Shown here: one piece after another, positions 1 to 7,147 of the stretch | How the letters are laid out: each line of letters opens with the position of its first letter | Position numbering within the stretch: position 1 is the first letter of the stretch | Origin: Candidatus Omnitrophota bacterium | GTDB taxonomy: Bacteria > Hinthialibacterota > Hinthialibacteria > Hinthialibacterales > JAKPRU01 | NCBI GenBank assembly: GCA_029557025.1 | Contig: JAKPRU010000694.1 | Span: forward strand, 1 to 12,920 | Direction of reading: 5' to 3' | Length of the DNA stretch: 12,920 bases | Translations under genes and position numbers: made by a program | The notes under the pieces: model-generated | Seen by the model: the letters and a program-made list of their open reading frames with translations, nothing else | The model's database searches: none | What the model was told of the DNA's origin: nothing

Positions 1-83
1 CGAAACCTCACGCGCCATTGTCCGATTCGGATGAGAAGGCGAGGAATTAGGTCCAGGCCCGGAAGCCAGGAAACCTGCCGCTC
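1..83 (+). promoter_or_regulatory. Cobalamin (vitamin B12) riboswitch aptamer, 3' part only
   Basis: The aptamer senses adenosylcobalamin or a related corrinoid in the nascent mRNA and normally turns off downstream B12-uptake genes when the ligand is plentiful. What is visible is the 3' half of the conserved core. GCCATTG (about 15-21) matches the usual GCCACTG, GAGAAGGCG follows (about 33-41), and then the B12-box-like AAGCCAGGAAACCTGCC (63-79). The 5' half, including the P3-P6 region and loop L5, lies before the window. The genes that follow (a DUF4430-like protein and BtuF) fit a B12 regulon, which supports the call independently. Confidence is high for the class. The exact boundaries and ligand subtype cannot be decided from half an aptamer. 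Confidence 0.88.
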
Positions 84-91
84 GGAACAAT

Positions 92-168
92 GTCACCTCT
101 TCGGGGACTGAGAGTGTGGCATACCGGATGGAAAAGTACCCATCGGATGCCCCGGCTACAGAGGTGAC
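92..168 (+). promoter_or_regulatory. Riboswitch expression platform: putative antiterminator fold
   Basis: GTCACCTCT (92-100) is perfectly complementary to AGAGGTGAC (160-168). CGGGG (102-106) can extend the pairing with CCCCG (150-154). Inside lies a second imperfect hairpin, in which GGCAT (118-122) pairs with ATGCC (147-151) and CCGGATGG (124-131) pairs with CCATCGG (140-146). The long 92-100/160-168 pairing traps the 5' arm of the terminator at 150-155, so the two folds should be mutually exclusive. The pairing is read directly from the sequence. The assignment as the ligand-free, ON state is inferred from how B12 switches usually work. Confidence 0.6.
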
Positions 169-179
169 CGGGGTTTTTT
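150..179 (+). terminator. Intrinsic terminator of the cobalamin riboswitch
   Basis: CCCCGG (150-155) and CCGGGG (168-173) form a perfect 6-bp GC stem around a 12-base loop, followed directly by six T residues (174-179). It lies after the aptamer and before the first ribosome binding site, which is the place for ligand-controlled premature termination. Its 3' arm touches, and its 5' arm is enclosed by, the competing stem 92-100/160-168. Confidence 0.75.
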
Positions 180-257
180 GTTCTCCTCGCAAGCCGATCC
201 CGCCGGGCTGTCTCTCCACGTTCCCCACAAACTTACCGAGAGGAGCGTTTCGGAAAG

Positions 258-1109
258 ATGAAGCGGTGTACCTCATTTCTTTTCCTGTTCTCCACAATCG
301 TTGTCGGACCGGCTTGGGCTGTGAACACGGCCGGACTCGTAATCCGGAACTCAACCGGCGAAGTAATCACGCGCTGTGTTGAATTCGAGGAAGAAAGCCT
401 GCCTTTGACGGAAATCCTGCAACGGTCCGGATTTCCCAAAGTCTTGTCGGAAACCGAGCAAGGTACTTTTATCTGTTACCTGCACAATGATGGACAAACG
501 GATCCAACCCAGTGCCCCGGCGATCCGGACGAGCCGACCTGGAACCTGTACCGCCGGATAGGCGACGGCTGGGAACTCCTCCATACACCGATTTCTGCAG
601 TGACCGCCGTTCATGGCGATGTCTTCGGATTTGTCTATGGACCGCCATCCACGGGAACTCTCCCGCCCGACCGAACCTTTGCGGATGTGTGTGAGATTGT
701 CAGCCACGCCGCCGTGGTAATCGACCACAGCGATGGGCGACGGGTTGTCCGGGTCGTTCCATTTCATGGTGAAACCATAACCGGTATCCAGCTGCTATTC
801 CGCAGCGGCCTGGATGTAGTCTGGCGGGATTTCGGCTGGGGCATTGCCATCTGCGGAATCGATGGCGAAGGGTATCCCTCCGACACTTGTTTCGGTGATT
901 GGGATGATCCCTTTTGGAACTTCAGCATACTCAACTCAGAAGGAGTATTTGAATCCTCCATGGTCGGGGCAGCCGACACCATCGTGCGCGAGCAGGATGT
1001 GCACGGATACCTGTTCGCTGTTTGGGGAGTAAGTCAACCGCCGATTTCCCGCGTGGAAGTCTTTCGGCAGACATCGGATGTTTCATTTTTCAACGCCTAC
1101 GTTCGATAA
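258..1109 (+). CDS. Exported protein with two tandem DUF4430/transcobalamin-like domains
   Basis: First gene after the riboswitch, 283 aa. Residues 1-21 form a Sec signal peptide (KR near the start, hydrophobic core, cleavage after AWA). The mature part is an internal duplication, roughly residues 25-128 and 151-257. Each copy has a beta strand (GLVI or AVVI), a segment ending in RSG (57-58, 183-184), a Cys pair (C73/C86 and C199/C211), a C-x-GD-x-D-x-P-x-WN motif (86-96, 211-221) and a terminal strand ending in G. From memory this matches small secreted DUF4430-type proteins, related in fold to the C-terminal domain of transcobalamin, that often follow B12 riboswitches. The inferred role is therefore binding or handing on corrinoids outside the membrane. 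The cysteines probably form one disulfide per domain. AGGAG at 241-245 is 12 bases before the ATG. No catalytic motif is seen. The domain identity is fairly likely and the corrinoid role is an inference. Confidence 0.8.
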   Translation: MKRCTSFLFLFSTIVVGPAWAVNTAGLVIRNSTGEVITRCVEFEEESLPLTEILQRSGFPKVLSETEQGTFICYLHNDGQTDPTQCPGDPDEPTWNLYRRIGDGWELLHTPISAVTAVHGDVFGFVYGPPSTGTLPPDRTFADVCEIVSHAAVVIDHSDGRRVVRVVPFHGETITGIQLLFRSGLDVVWRDFGWGIAICGIDGEGYPSDTCFGDWDDPFWNFSILNSEGVFESSMVGAADTIVREQDVHGYLFAVWGVSQPPISRVEVFRQTSDVSFFNAYVR

Positions 1110-1122
1110 ACGGGGGGGGGAG

Positions 1123-2526
1123 ATGAACCTCTTATCGACAGACCTTTCGTTGTCCCTCAGTGTAAACCTCTTCACCCTCTCCTTGCGGGAGGGGGTTGGG
1201 GTGAAGGGACGATTGCCACTCCGCTCCCTTTCTTTCGGTCCAATCCCCAATTGCCTGATCGTTCTCATTCTCCTGCTCGTTTCCCCCGCTTGGGCTGTCG
1301 ATTTCGGCCACGAAATCACAATCCTGCGCGGTGAGGATCCGATTGAATTTCCGATCAACACGCACGGAACGGCAGCCGTGGATTCCACTGGGCGGCTTCA
1401 CCTGGTATACGGGATTCGCGATCAGACCGGGTCTCCGCCTCAGAATCGAATCTGGTATTGCCTGGTCGACTCCGCCGGGGACGTGTCACCTCCGGTCCGT
1501 GTGGACAGCGCCGGCATCGGTGGCGGCAGGCATCCCTGCCTGGCAGTCGATTCCAAGGACGCCATCCATGTCGTCTGGCATGATTACCGACACACGACAT
1601 TTGCCGGGCATTGGATGGACAACACGGAAATCTACTATGACCGTAAGCCGGCGGATGGCGCATTCTCCAATTCGGATGTTCGGATTACCGATACGCGAGC
1701 GGGGCACCTTGGCGACAATGCGTATACCCCCCAGTTGGCAGTTGGGCCGGACGGTCGGGTCCATATCGCCTGGTATGACTTCACCCTGGACGGCAACACG
1801 GCGGATGTGTATCTCCGTTCCAGCACCCTTTCCGGCGAATTTCCCCCGCAAGTCGGGATTGAACCGTTTCGAATCACCTCCATTGAGTCCAGTTCAACCT
1901 ATGCCGCAAACTGGATGCCCTCTCTGGCCGCTCTTCCGAGCGGTGATGTCTACCTTCTCTGGGGATTTGTCGAAGGATGGCAGGGGAGTTTCGAGTTGCG
2001 GGGATGCACGGTCTCAACGGATGGAATAGTGGGGACCATGGAGCACGTGGCGGAAAATGGAGGTTCGTTCCTCGATCCCCACCGTCTGGCAGCAGATCGA
2101 CAGGGAAGCCTGGGTCTGGTTTATTCAAAACAAATGGACACACAGAAACACATTTATTTCCAATACCGACCATTCGGCGCGAATTGGACCGGCCCGGTTC
2201 GAGTCAGTCAAGGCAATGCAGATGCCACACAGCCGGATCTTGCCTTCGATTCAAGTGGCCAGGCGCATATTGTCTGGCAGGAGGACATCGGCGCAGCATA
2301 CCGGGTGATGTACACAGTTCTCCGTCCGGGCGATCTATCGATAGAATCCCAGGTAGCGCTCAGCCGCACAGAGGCGGACGCCCGGACTCCGGCAATCGCG
2401 GTAAATCCGCGCACAGATGGGATGTTCGTCCTTTGGCTGGATTGGAGCATCGAGGGGGAACGGTCTCTCGTGTATCGCGAGGGAGTACCTCCGAATACCG
2501 GCGTGGATTCCTGGTGGATACATTAG
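1123..2526 (+). CDS. Exported seven-repeat beta-propeller-like (BNR/sialidase-fold type) protein
   Basis: 467 aa if started at the ATG at 1123. This is 13 bases after the previous stop and directly behind a run of nine G plus AG. A signal peptide ending in SPAWA with cleavage before V lies about 57 residues in, much like the AWA site of the preceding gene. The mature chain carries seven copies of a motif of the type A-V-D-x-x-G-x-x-H-V-V-W-x-D, near residues 84, 140, 205, 266, 320, 371 and 423. A spacing of about 50-65 residues fits a seven-bladed propeller. No sialidase catalytic arginine triad could be assigned, so I do not call an enzyme. Alternative starts are GTG at 1201 or TTG at 1213, which give a much more normal signal peptide (see findings). 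Its place between two B12-type proteins under one riboswitch suggests a part in corrinoid capture, but nothing in the chain itself proves that. Confidence 0.75.
   Translation: MNLLSTDLSLSLSVNLFTLSLREGVGVKGRLPLRSLSFGPIPNCLIVLILLLVSPAWAVDFGHEITILRGEDPIEFPINTHGTAAVDSTGRLHLVYGIRDQTGSPPQNRIWYCLVDSAGDVSPPVRVDSAGIGGGRHPCLAVDSKDAIHVVWHDYRHTTFAGHWMDNTEIYYDRKPADGAFSNSDVRITDTRAGHLGDNAYTPQLAVGPDGRVHIAWYDFTLDGNTADVYLRSSTLSGEFPPQVGIEPFRITSIESSSTYAANWMPSLAALPSGDVYLLWGFVEGWQGSFELRGCTVSTDGIVGTMEHVAENGGSFLDPHRLAADRQGSLGLVYSKQMDTQKHIYFQYRPFGANWTGPVRVSQGNADATQPDLAFDSSGQAHIVWQEDIGAAYRVMYTVLRPGDLSIESQVALSRTEADARTPAIAVNPRTDGMFVLWLDWSIEGERSLVYREGVPPNTGVDSWWIH
1171..1204 (+). repeat. REP-like GC-rich hairpin repeat inside the propeller gene (copy A)
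   Basis: TTCACCC (1171-1177) and GGGTGAA (1198-1204) are inverted, with an inner CTCC/GGAG pairing around TTGC. The core at 1185-1201 (GCGGGAGGGGGTTGGGG) matches 16 of 17 bases of a second copy on the minus strand at 10324-10340. It is translated as part of the unusual N-terminal extension of the propeller protein. Confidence 0.6.
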
Positions 2527-2540
2527 TAAGGGCGATCACG

Positions 2541-2572
2541 GTGTAGGGGCAATTCATGAATTGCCCCTACAC
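2541..2572. repeat. 32-bp perfect palindrome between propeller gene and btuF
   Basis: Positions 2541-2556 are the exact reverse complement of 2557-2572. Each arm contains GTGTAGGGGCAATTCA or its complement. It starts 15 bases after the propeller stop codon. I recognise the GTAGGGGC-type palindrome as a kind of dispersed intergenic repeat seen in many genomes. It has no following T run, so it is not a standard terminator, but it would form a strong cruciform or RNA hairpin between two genes of one presumed transcript. Confidence 0.75.
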
Positions 2573-2583
2573 AATTCGGGAGA

Positions 2584-2611
2584 CCCCCCCTCTCCATACT
2601 TGCAGGGGGGG
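2584..2611. repeat. C7/G7 inverted repeat upstream of btuF
   Basis: Seven C (2584-2590) and seven G (2605-2611) enclose a 14-base loop. The arms end 16 bases before the btuF start codon, so the hairpin could affect ribosome access. No good Shine-Dalgarno other than the G run is visible for btuF. It may be part of a composite repeat with the palindrome just before it. Confidence 0.5.
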
Positions 2612-2627
2612 CGGACAACGACAAACA

Positions 2628-3500
2628 ATGAATAAGAAAACCGTTCTGTGGTTCTTCCTCTTTCTCCTCCCGGTAGCGGACATGCTGTTCTGCGAGCCGG
2701 AAAGTTCGGCACACCGCATCGTCTCCCTGGTTCCATCTGGGACACAAATGATCGCAGACCTGGAACTCGGCTCATCCCTGGTCGGCATGACCGAGTTCTG
2801 CAAGCGGCCGGTGGATGCCACCGATGCGGAAATCATCGGTTCTCAGATGGCTCCCAACCTGGAACGTATCACGCGCCTTCAGCCCACATTGGTCATTGCG
2901 GATGTGGAGTCCAACAAACCCACAACGATAGATCGAATCAAAAAATTGGGAATTCCGATTCTCCCTCTGGGACCTTCTCGAACCGAAAAGGATTTGGAGG
3001 AAGCGTTCCTGACATTGGGCGACCGTCTCCATGTTCGACCGCGCGCGGAACAAAAACTCCGGGAATGGCAGGAACAACTCCAAACCGTTGCCAACCGTCT
3101 TGAAAATCATCCGAAAAAGCGTGTGTTTATCGAGATCTGGCACAGGCCGTTGATGACGGTGTCCTCCAAGGGATTTGCTCATGCCATTGTCGAAAGGGCA
3201 GGCGGGGAAAATGTCTTCGCGGATTCCCCCGTTGCCTATCCTATTGTGTCGATGGAATCCATAATTGCCCGCAAACCGGAGGTGATTCTCATTCTCTCAG
3301 AAGTGGCCTCATTGGAGGAGCGCAAAGCGGTCTATTCCCAGCTTCCCCCGCTCAGCCGATGCGAGATCATTCTGATTAAGTCCCCCCAGGTAACACTTCC
3401 CTGTTTCTCTTCCTTTGTGAAATCGGTCGATCTGATTTCCGAGCGCCTGCATCCGGACTTGAACGAGCAGAAATCTCAATCCTGCACGGACGCGCCGTGA
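2628..3500 (+). CDS. btuF: BtuF-type vitamin B12 ABC transporter substrate-binding protein
   Basis: 290 aa, the usual size for periplasmic class III (cobalamin/siderophore) binding proteins. It binds cobalamin outside the inner membrane and delivers it to a BtuCD permease. An N-terminal signal peptide (NKK, then a hydrophobic stretch to about residue 20) precedes RIVSLVPSGTQ (30-40). Further family landmarks are GMTEFCKRP (53-61), a DLEEA-FLTLGDRL helix region (122-134), AGGENVFAD (191-199) and S-M-E-S-I-I-A-R-K-P-E-V-I-L-I (208-222). E210 in the last is at the place of a BtuF glutamate that salt-bridges to BtuC. The ATG at 2628 is chosen because the in-frame ATG at 2556 would put the palindrome and the C7/G7 repeat into coding sequence ahead of the signal peptide. 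The cysteine at residue 22 lacks a convincing lipobox. No permease or ATPase gene follows. Confidence 0.85.
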   Translation: MNKKTVLWFFLFLLPVADMLFCEPESSAHRIVSLVPSGTQMIADLELGSSLVGMTEFCKRPVDATDAEIIGSQMAPNLERITRLQPTLVIADVESNKPTTIDRIKKLGIPILPLGPSRTEKDLEEAFLTLGDRLHVRPRAEQKLREWQEQLQTVANRLENHPKKRVFIEIWHRPLMTVSSKGFAHAIVERAGGENVFADSPVAYPIVSMESIIARKPEVILILSEVASLEERKAVYSQLPPLSRCEIILIKSPQVTLPCFSSFVKSVDLISERLHPDLNEQKSQSCTDAP

Positions 3501-3611
3501 TCCAACCCACAAACCGGCGCAGAACCTTCTCCCCCAACGATTGGGCAAGACACAGAGGGGGAAATTCAATAGACTTACCACCCTCATTTCTCTGTTATCT
3601 TGCCGGTCAAC

Positions 3612-3713
3612 TCAAGAAACCGCTTTCCAGAGCGCCCGGTCAGTGTCGGCCTGGATGTCTTCAATGTCCTCCAATCCGATGAAGAGCAAGACCTGCCGGT
3701 TTGTTGTACTCAT
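3612..3713 (-). pseudogene. Relic of the C-terminus of a Cys/Met-metabolism PLP enzyme (MetB/MetY/CGL type)
   Basis: A 33-codon reading frame (ATG at 3713, TGA at 3612) encodes a tail whose core is FIGLEDIEDIQADTDRAL. That closely resembles the RLSxGLEDxEDLxADLxxAL ending shared by cystathionine gamma-synthase, cystathionine gamma-lyase and O-acetylhomoserine sulfhydrylase. Those enzymes are about 380-430 aa, so more than 90 percent is missing. The normal R-L-S before GLED is replaced by L-L-F. It lies 36 bases after the cysK stop, in the same frame, and on the same strand. The remaining intergenic bases (3501-3611 and 3714-3749) show nothing recognisable apart from a weak CCCAA/TTGGG hairpin at 3533-3545. 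It could instead be a short expressed peptide. The similarity is judged by eye. Confidence 0.5.
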
Positions 3714-3749
3714 TTTCCTGTTGTTCTTTTCGTTGTGTTGCCGACTCTT

Positions 3750-4706
<957 letters not shown>

Positions 4707-4736
4707 AACGGTTTCTCCTTCTATCAGATATCGTAA

Positions 4737-5052
4737 GTTATCGGTTCTTCCCGTTGTTAAATCCGTTCGGAAACTGACCCGTTTGTCCGTTTTGTTTTTG
4801 ACGTACCCCCGTCATGTTTTACCTGTCATTTTGATCTCTTTCAAGTCGTTTCTTCAGAAAACAATATCTATCTGTATTATTATTCCGGCTGTGGAGCTGT
4901 ACCCTTTCCCGCAAAGCACCTCCGCACACTTTCCGGGCCACGTTGCGGGATCGCCAGGGAATAGGTGGTGTACTATACGGAAAAATCGTTTCGTATTACC
5001 ATTCGGTTTCCATTGCATCGAAAGTCGGCGACGCTTCAGGAGGTATCGCACA
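4737..5052. other. Divergent intergenic region between cysK and the pseudopilin
   Basis: The 316 bases contain a locally AT-rich stretch near 4855-4890, the candidate cysK promoter, and the pseudopilin Shine-Dalgarno at its right end. An open frame runs through from 4636, but its residues look random and it has no start signal, so I see no gene here. No repeat or RNA gene was recognised. Confidence 0.6.
4816..4844 (-). promoter_or_regulatory. Candidate sigma70-like promoter for cysK
   Basis: Read on the minus strand, TTGAAA (4844-4839, 5 of 6 to TTGACA) is followed after 17 bases by TAAAAC (4821-4816, 4 of 6 to TATAAT). It would give an mRNA leader of about 100 bases before cysK. The match is by eye and promoter rules of this lineage are unknown. 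Confidence 0.35.
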
Positions 5053-5688
5053 ATGTGTCCGGCTGGGAATCGCCATCAAGTCGGTTTTACCCTAATCGAG
5101 CTGCTGATCGTCGTTGCGATCATCGGTATCCTTGCGGCCATCGCCGTTCCCAATTTCCTCAACGCACAAATCCGGGCGAAAATCGCGCGGACCAAGGCGG
5201 ATATCCGCATGTTGGATCAACAGGCGGTCACACGGCAGATGGATAGCGGGCTTTGGCCGATTGATGGGAACGACTGCGACAACACCGACAAATGCTGTTT
5301 CCCCACGGGTTGGCGACCTTTCGGCTTGATCCCGAGCGCCGTGGGCCAGACCATGGTGGAAATCGATTCGATTCACTTCGACGGGCGGATCTGGCAGTTA
5401 TTGACCACACCGGTCAACTACATTAGCTCCATCCCGTATGATCCTTTCGGGCGGGGCGTTTTTTATGGTTACGAGGATTATAATTGTTCAAATACGATCG
5501 GCAGTCACTACCTGATCTTTGCTGCCGGACCGGATGGCGATTACGGAGACTGGCGTCCGAACCGGAACGCCATCCCCTATAATTCCAGCAACGGGCTGGC
5601 ATCCAGCGGGGATATCTGGAAATCCCGGAAACTCCGCGATGTCGATGGAACTTATGAGCACGATATCGGCGGCGATTTTTGGGAATAA
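5053..5688 (+). CDS. Prepilin-type pseudopilin, type II secretion GspG-like
   Basis: 211 aa. The class III prepilin signal is textbook. A short basic leader ends in G11, then F12-T-L-I-E16-L-L-I-V-V and a hydrophobic helix to about residue 32, so the prepilin peptidase should cut between G11 and F12 and methylate F12; E16 is the conserved Glu+5. It continues with NFLNAQIRAKIARTKADIRML, a form common among pseudopilins of uncultured lineages. The rest is a soluble head with three clustered cysteines (CDNTDKCC) and a C-terminal AAGPDGDYGDW typical of GspG-like calcium-site tails. The ATG at 5053 is fixed by AGGAGGT at 5038-5044, 8 bases upstream. A longer in-frame start far upstream is not credible. 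It stands alone, with no other secretion or pilus gene in the window. It may assemble with a machine encoded elsewhere. Confidence 0.88.
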   Translation: MCPAGNRHQVGFTLIELLIVVAIIGILAAIAVPNFLNAQIRAKIARTKADIRMLDQQAVTRQMDSGLWPIDGNDCDNTDKCCFPTGWRPFGLIPSAVGQTMVEIDSIHFDGRIWQLLTTPVNYISSIPYDPFGRGVFYGYEDYNCSNTIGSHYLIFAAGPDGDYGDWRPNRNAIPYNSSNGLASSGDIWKSRKLRDVDGTYEHDIGGDFWE

Positions 5689-5700
5689 ATAAATATTCCC
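5681..5700. terminator. Weak bidirectional hairpin between convergent genes
   Basis: GGGAATA (5681-5687) and TATTCCC (5694-5700) form a perfect 7-bp stem around AATAAA. It overlaps the pseudopilin stop codon and lies just before the methyltransferase end. It is AT-rich with no T run, so its efficiency as a terminator is doubtful. Confidence 0.3.
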
Positions 5701-5707
5701 TCGCAGG

Positions 5708-6619
5708 CTACCCCGCAGACCGGCTTGGGTCTACCGCACGGGATTTCCCATAAATCCACAGACTCCACCCCCAGCGTCGCGCCCAGGACTTCTTTACAAT
5801 GGTCGGGATGTAATCGCGCAAACCCGGCATCAGGAACTGAAAACATCCCTCCAGATCCGTCCCCAGAACCTTGATCCGCAATTCACGGCTGAAAGGCGAA
5901 AAAAGATCCCACACTTCTTTCTGCGTAACCGGCCAGGTATGGGGATTTCCCTCTTCCCGCGCCCCATCCGTGTAACGGCTCGCCAGCTCCAGCGGTCCCA
6001 GAAACCTCGATTCTCCGTGCAAGAAACCCTCGATAAATTGGATGGTATACCGGTAGAGAACGGACTGACGGTTATACAGCATCACACCGAATTCCGCATC
6101 CGGTTTCAGTACCCGAAAGAATTGCCGAATGGACTGTGCGAGATCCGGCGAATGGTGCAATACTCCCCAGGAGTACCCATAGTCGAATTCTGCATCTCCG
6201 AATGGGAGACGATGGCTGTCGGCCTCCAGGATTCGCCCTTGCAGCCCTTGCAGTTCAAATCGCCGCCGGGTCTGAGCCACGGAGACCGGATTCAGATCCA
6301 CAGCCGTGACCTGCGCACCGTGACGTGCCCAGTTCATTGCCATTGTCCCGAGTCCGCACCCGATCTCCAATACATTTTTTCCACGATAGCCCTCATAAGG
6401 AAAGATCTTCGCAAAGTACCCCTCCTCCGTATGCAGCGGACGGTTCCAGGAATAGAAACGCTCATCGACACGCTCGAAGAACTCTTGCGTACCCAATTCC
6501 ATAGTCGTCTCGGAACCGTCCTGCTCTCGGTAGACGGTCCGGCCATGCACGGAGCCGTAGGTCATCGGGGAGTGGGCCCACCAATCGCGGATTTCGGATT
6601 TGTCCGTAGGCGGGTTCAT
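5708..6619 (-). CDS. Class I SAM-dependent methyltransferase
   Basis: 303 aa, last gene of the glycan operon. It transfers a methyl group from S-adenosylmethionine; the acceptor is unknown, but a sugar or lipid-linked glycan fits the context. The Rossmann-type core runs from about residue 80 to 185. Motif I is VLEIGCGLG (83-91), the acidic residue after strand 2 is D108 in AVDLN, the adenine-side motif is ADSHRLPF (133-140), and the post-II loop is WGVLHHSP (151-158), as in Methyltransf_11 proteins. The first 60 residues (RDWWAHSPMTYG) and the last 100 are outside the core and may recognise the acceptor. The start is 3 bases after the stop of the preceding gene, with an AGGGAGG-type ribosome site inside that gene's end, so the two are probably translated together. 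Confidence 0.85.
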   Translation of the reverse strand: MNPPTDKSEIRDWWAHSPMTYGSVHGRTVYREQDGSETTMELGTQEFFERVDERFYSWNRPLHTEEGYFAKIFPYEGYRGKNVLEIGCGLGTMAMNWARHGAQVTAVDLNPVSVAQTRRRFELQGLQGRILEADSHRLPFGDAEFDYGYSWGVLHHSPDLAQSIRQFFRVLKPDAEFGVMLYNRQSVLYRYTIQFIEGFLHGESRFLGPLELASRYTDGAREEGNPHTWPVTQKEVWDLFSPFSRELRIKVLGTDLEGCFQFLMPGLRDYIPTIVKKSWARRWGWSLWIYGKSRAVDPSRSAG

Positions 6620-6622
6620 CGA

Positions 6623-7147
6623 TTATCGCCTCCCTCGCAGAAGGTCTGTCAGCACGAGAAATGGACTTACACAAATAAAAAACGTTAAGAATCCCAATTC
6701 ACAGAGAAACGTCTTCTCCAGTAGCCGTCGCAATCGAAATCCGTACCATGTCATTCGGTTGATGACAAACCATCGCCGTCGGCCGTTCAGTACCACAACC
6801 CTCGTGATTGGGTTTTTCAGGCGGAGGACATTACGTTCGATAGGAGTCCAGCCGGTCCCGTTCGCGTCGGGCCACAGAAGAACAATCTCCTCCACGGTGT
6901 CCCAAAGGATCTCCGGCAAATGCTTTGGATTCTCCATCACGACAAACTGAGCCGGCGGACACTCGCCGTAAGCCCCACGCACAAGGTCCTTCATATACTC
7001 TTGGCTGCGCGGATTTCGGCGCAATTCCAACAGGTTTTCGACAGCCGCCAATTTGCGCAAGAAAAAGGAACGGCCGCGTTTTTCTCCCAACGCCTTCAGG
7101 CGCGGGAAAGCCTTTCCGCTGTGAAACAGGTACACCGTCTTAGCCAT
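6623..7147 (-). CDS. Unknown small protein with C-terminal membrane segment
   Basis: 174 aa when started at the ATG at 7147, which overlaps the last 8 bases of the preceding deacetylase-like gene. A longer frame reaches to 7255 but would lie far inside that gene. I do not recognise the family. Residues 1-145 look soluble and basic, rich in Arg and Lys. They include a likely helical stretch near 30-60 and a strand-rich part near 66-130 (FVVMENP, EIVLLWPDANGTGW, RVVVLNGRRRWFVI). Residues 147-169 are one hydrophobic segment followed by RGRR, which predicts membrane anchoring with a cytosolic tail. The tight packing between a polysaccharide deacetylase homologue and a methyltransferase says it serves the same glycan pathway, perhaps holding enzymes at the membrane. 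That role is a guess. Confidence 0.75.
   Translation of the reverse strand: MAKTVYLFHSGKAFPRLKALGEKRGRSFFLRKLAAVENLLELRRNPRSQEYMKDLVRGAYGECPPAQFVVMENPKHLPEILWDTVEEIVLLWPDANGTGWTPIERNVLRLKNPITRVVVLNGRRRWFVINRMTWYGFRLRRLLEKTFLCELGFLTFFICVSPFLVLTDLLRGRR

Noticed and set aside
1123..2526. Calling the propeller protein a sialidase
   Set aside because: The seven repeats fit the fold class, but no arginine triad or other catalytic set could be assigned.
2556..2627. In-frame upstream start for btuF at 2556
   Set aside because: It would translate the palindrome and the C7/G7 repeat ahead of a clear signal peptide.
3573..3700. Plus-strand frame containing FPERPVSVGLDVFNVLQSDE, reminiscent of a TonB receptor barrel
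   Set aside because: The opposite strand reads as a much better conserved PLP-enzyme tail, there is no barrel context upstream, and the frame continues into antisense cysK.
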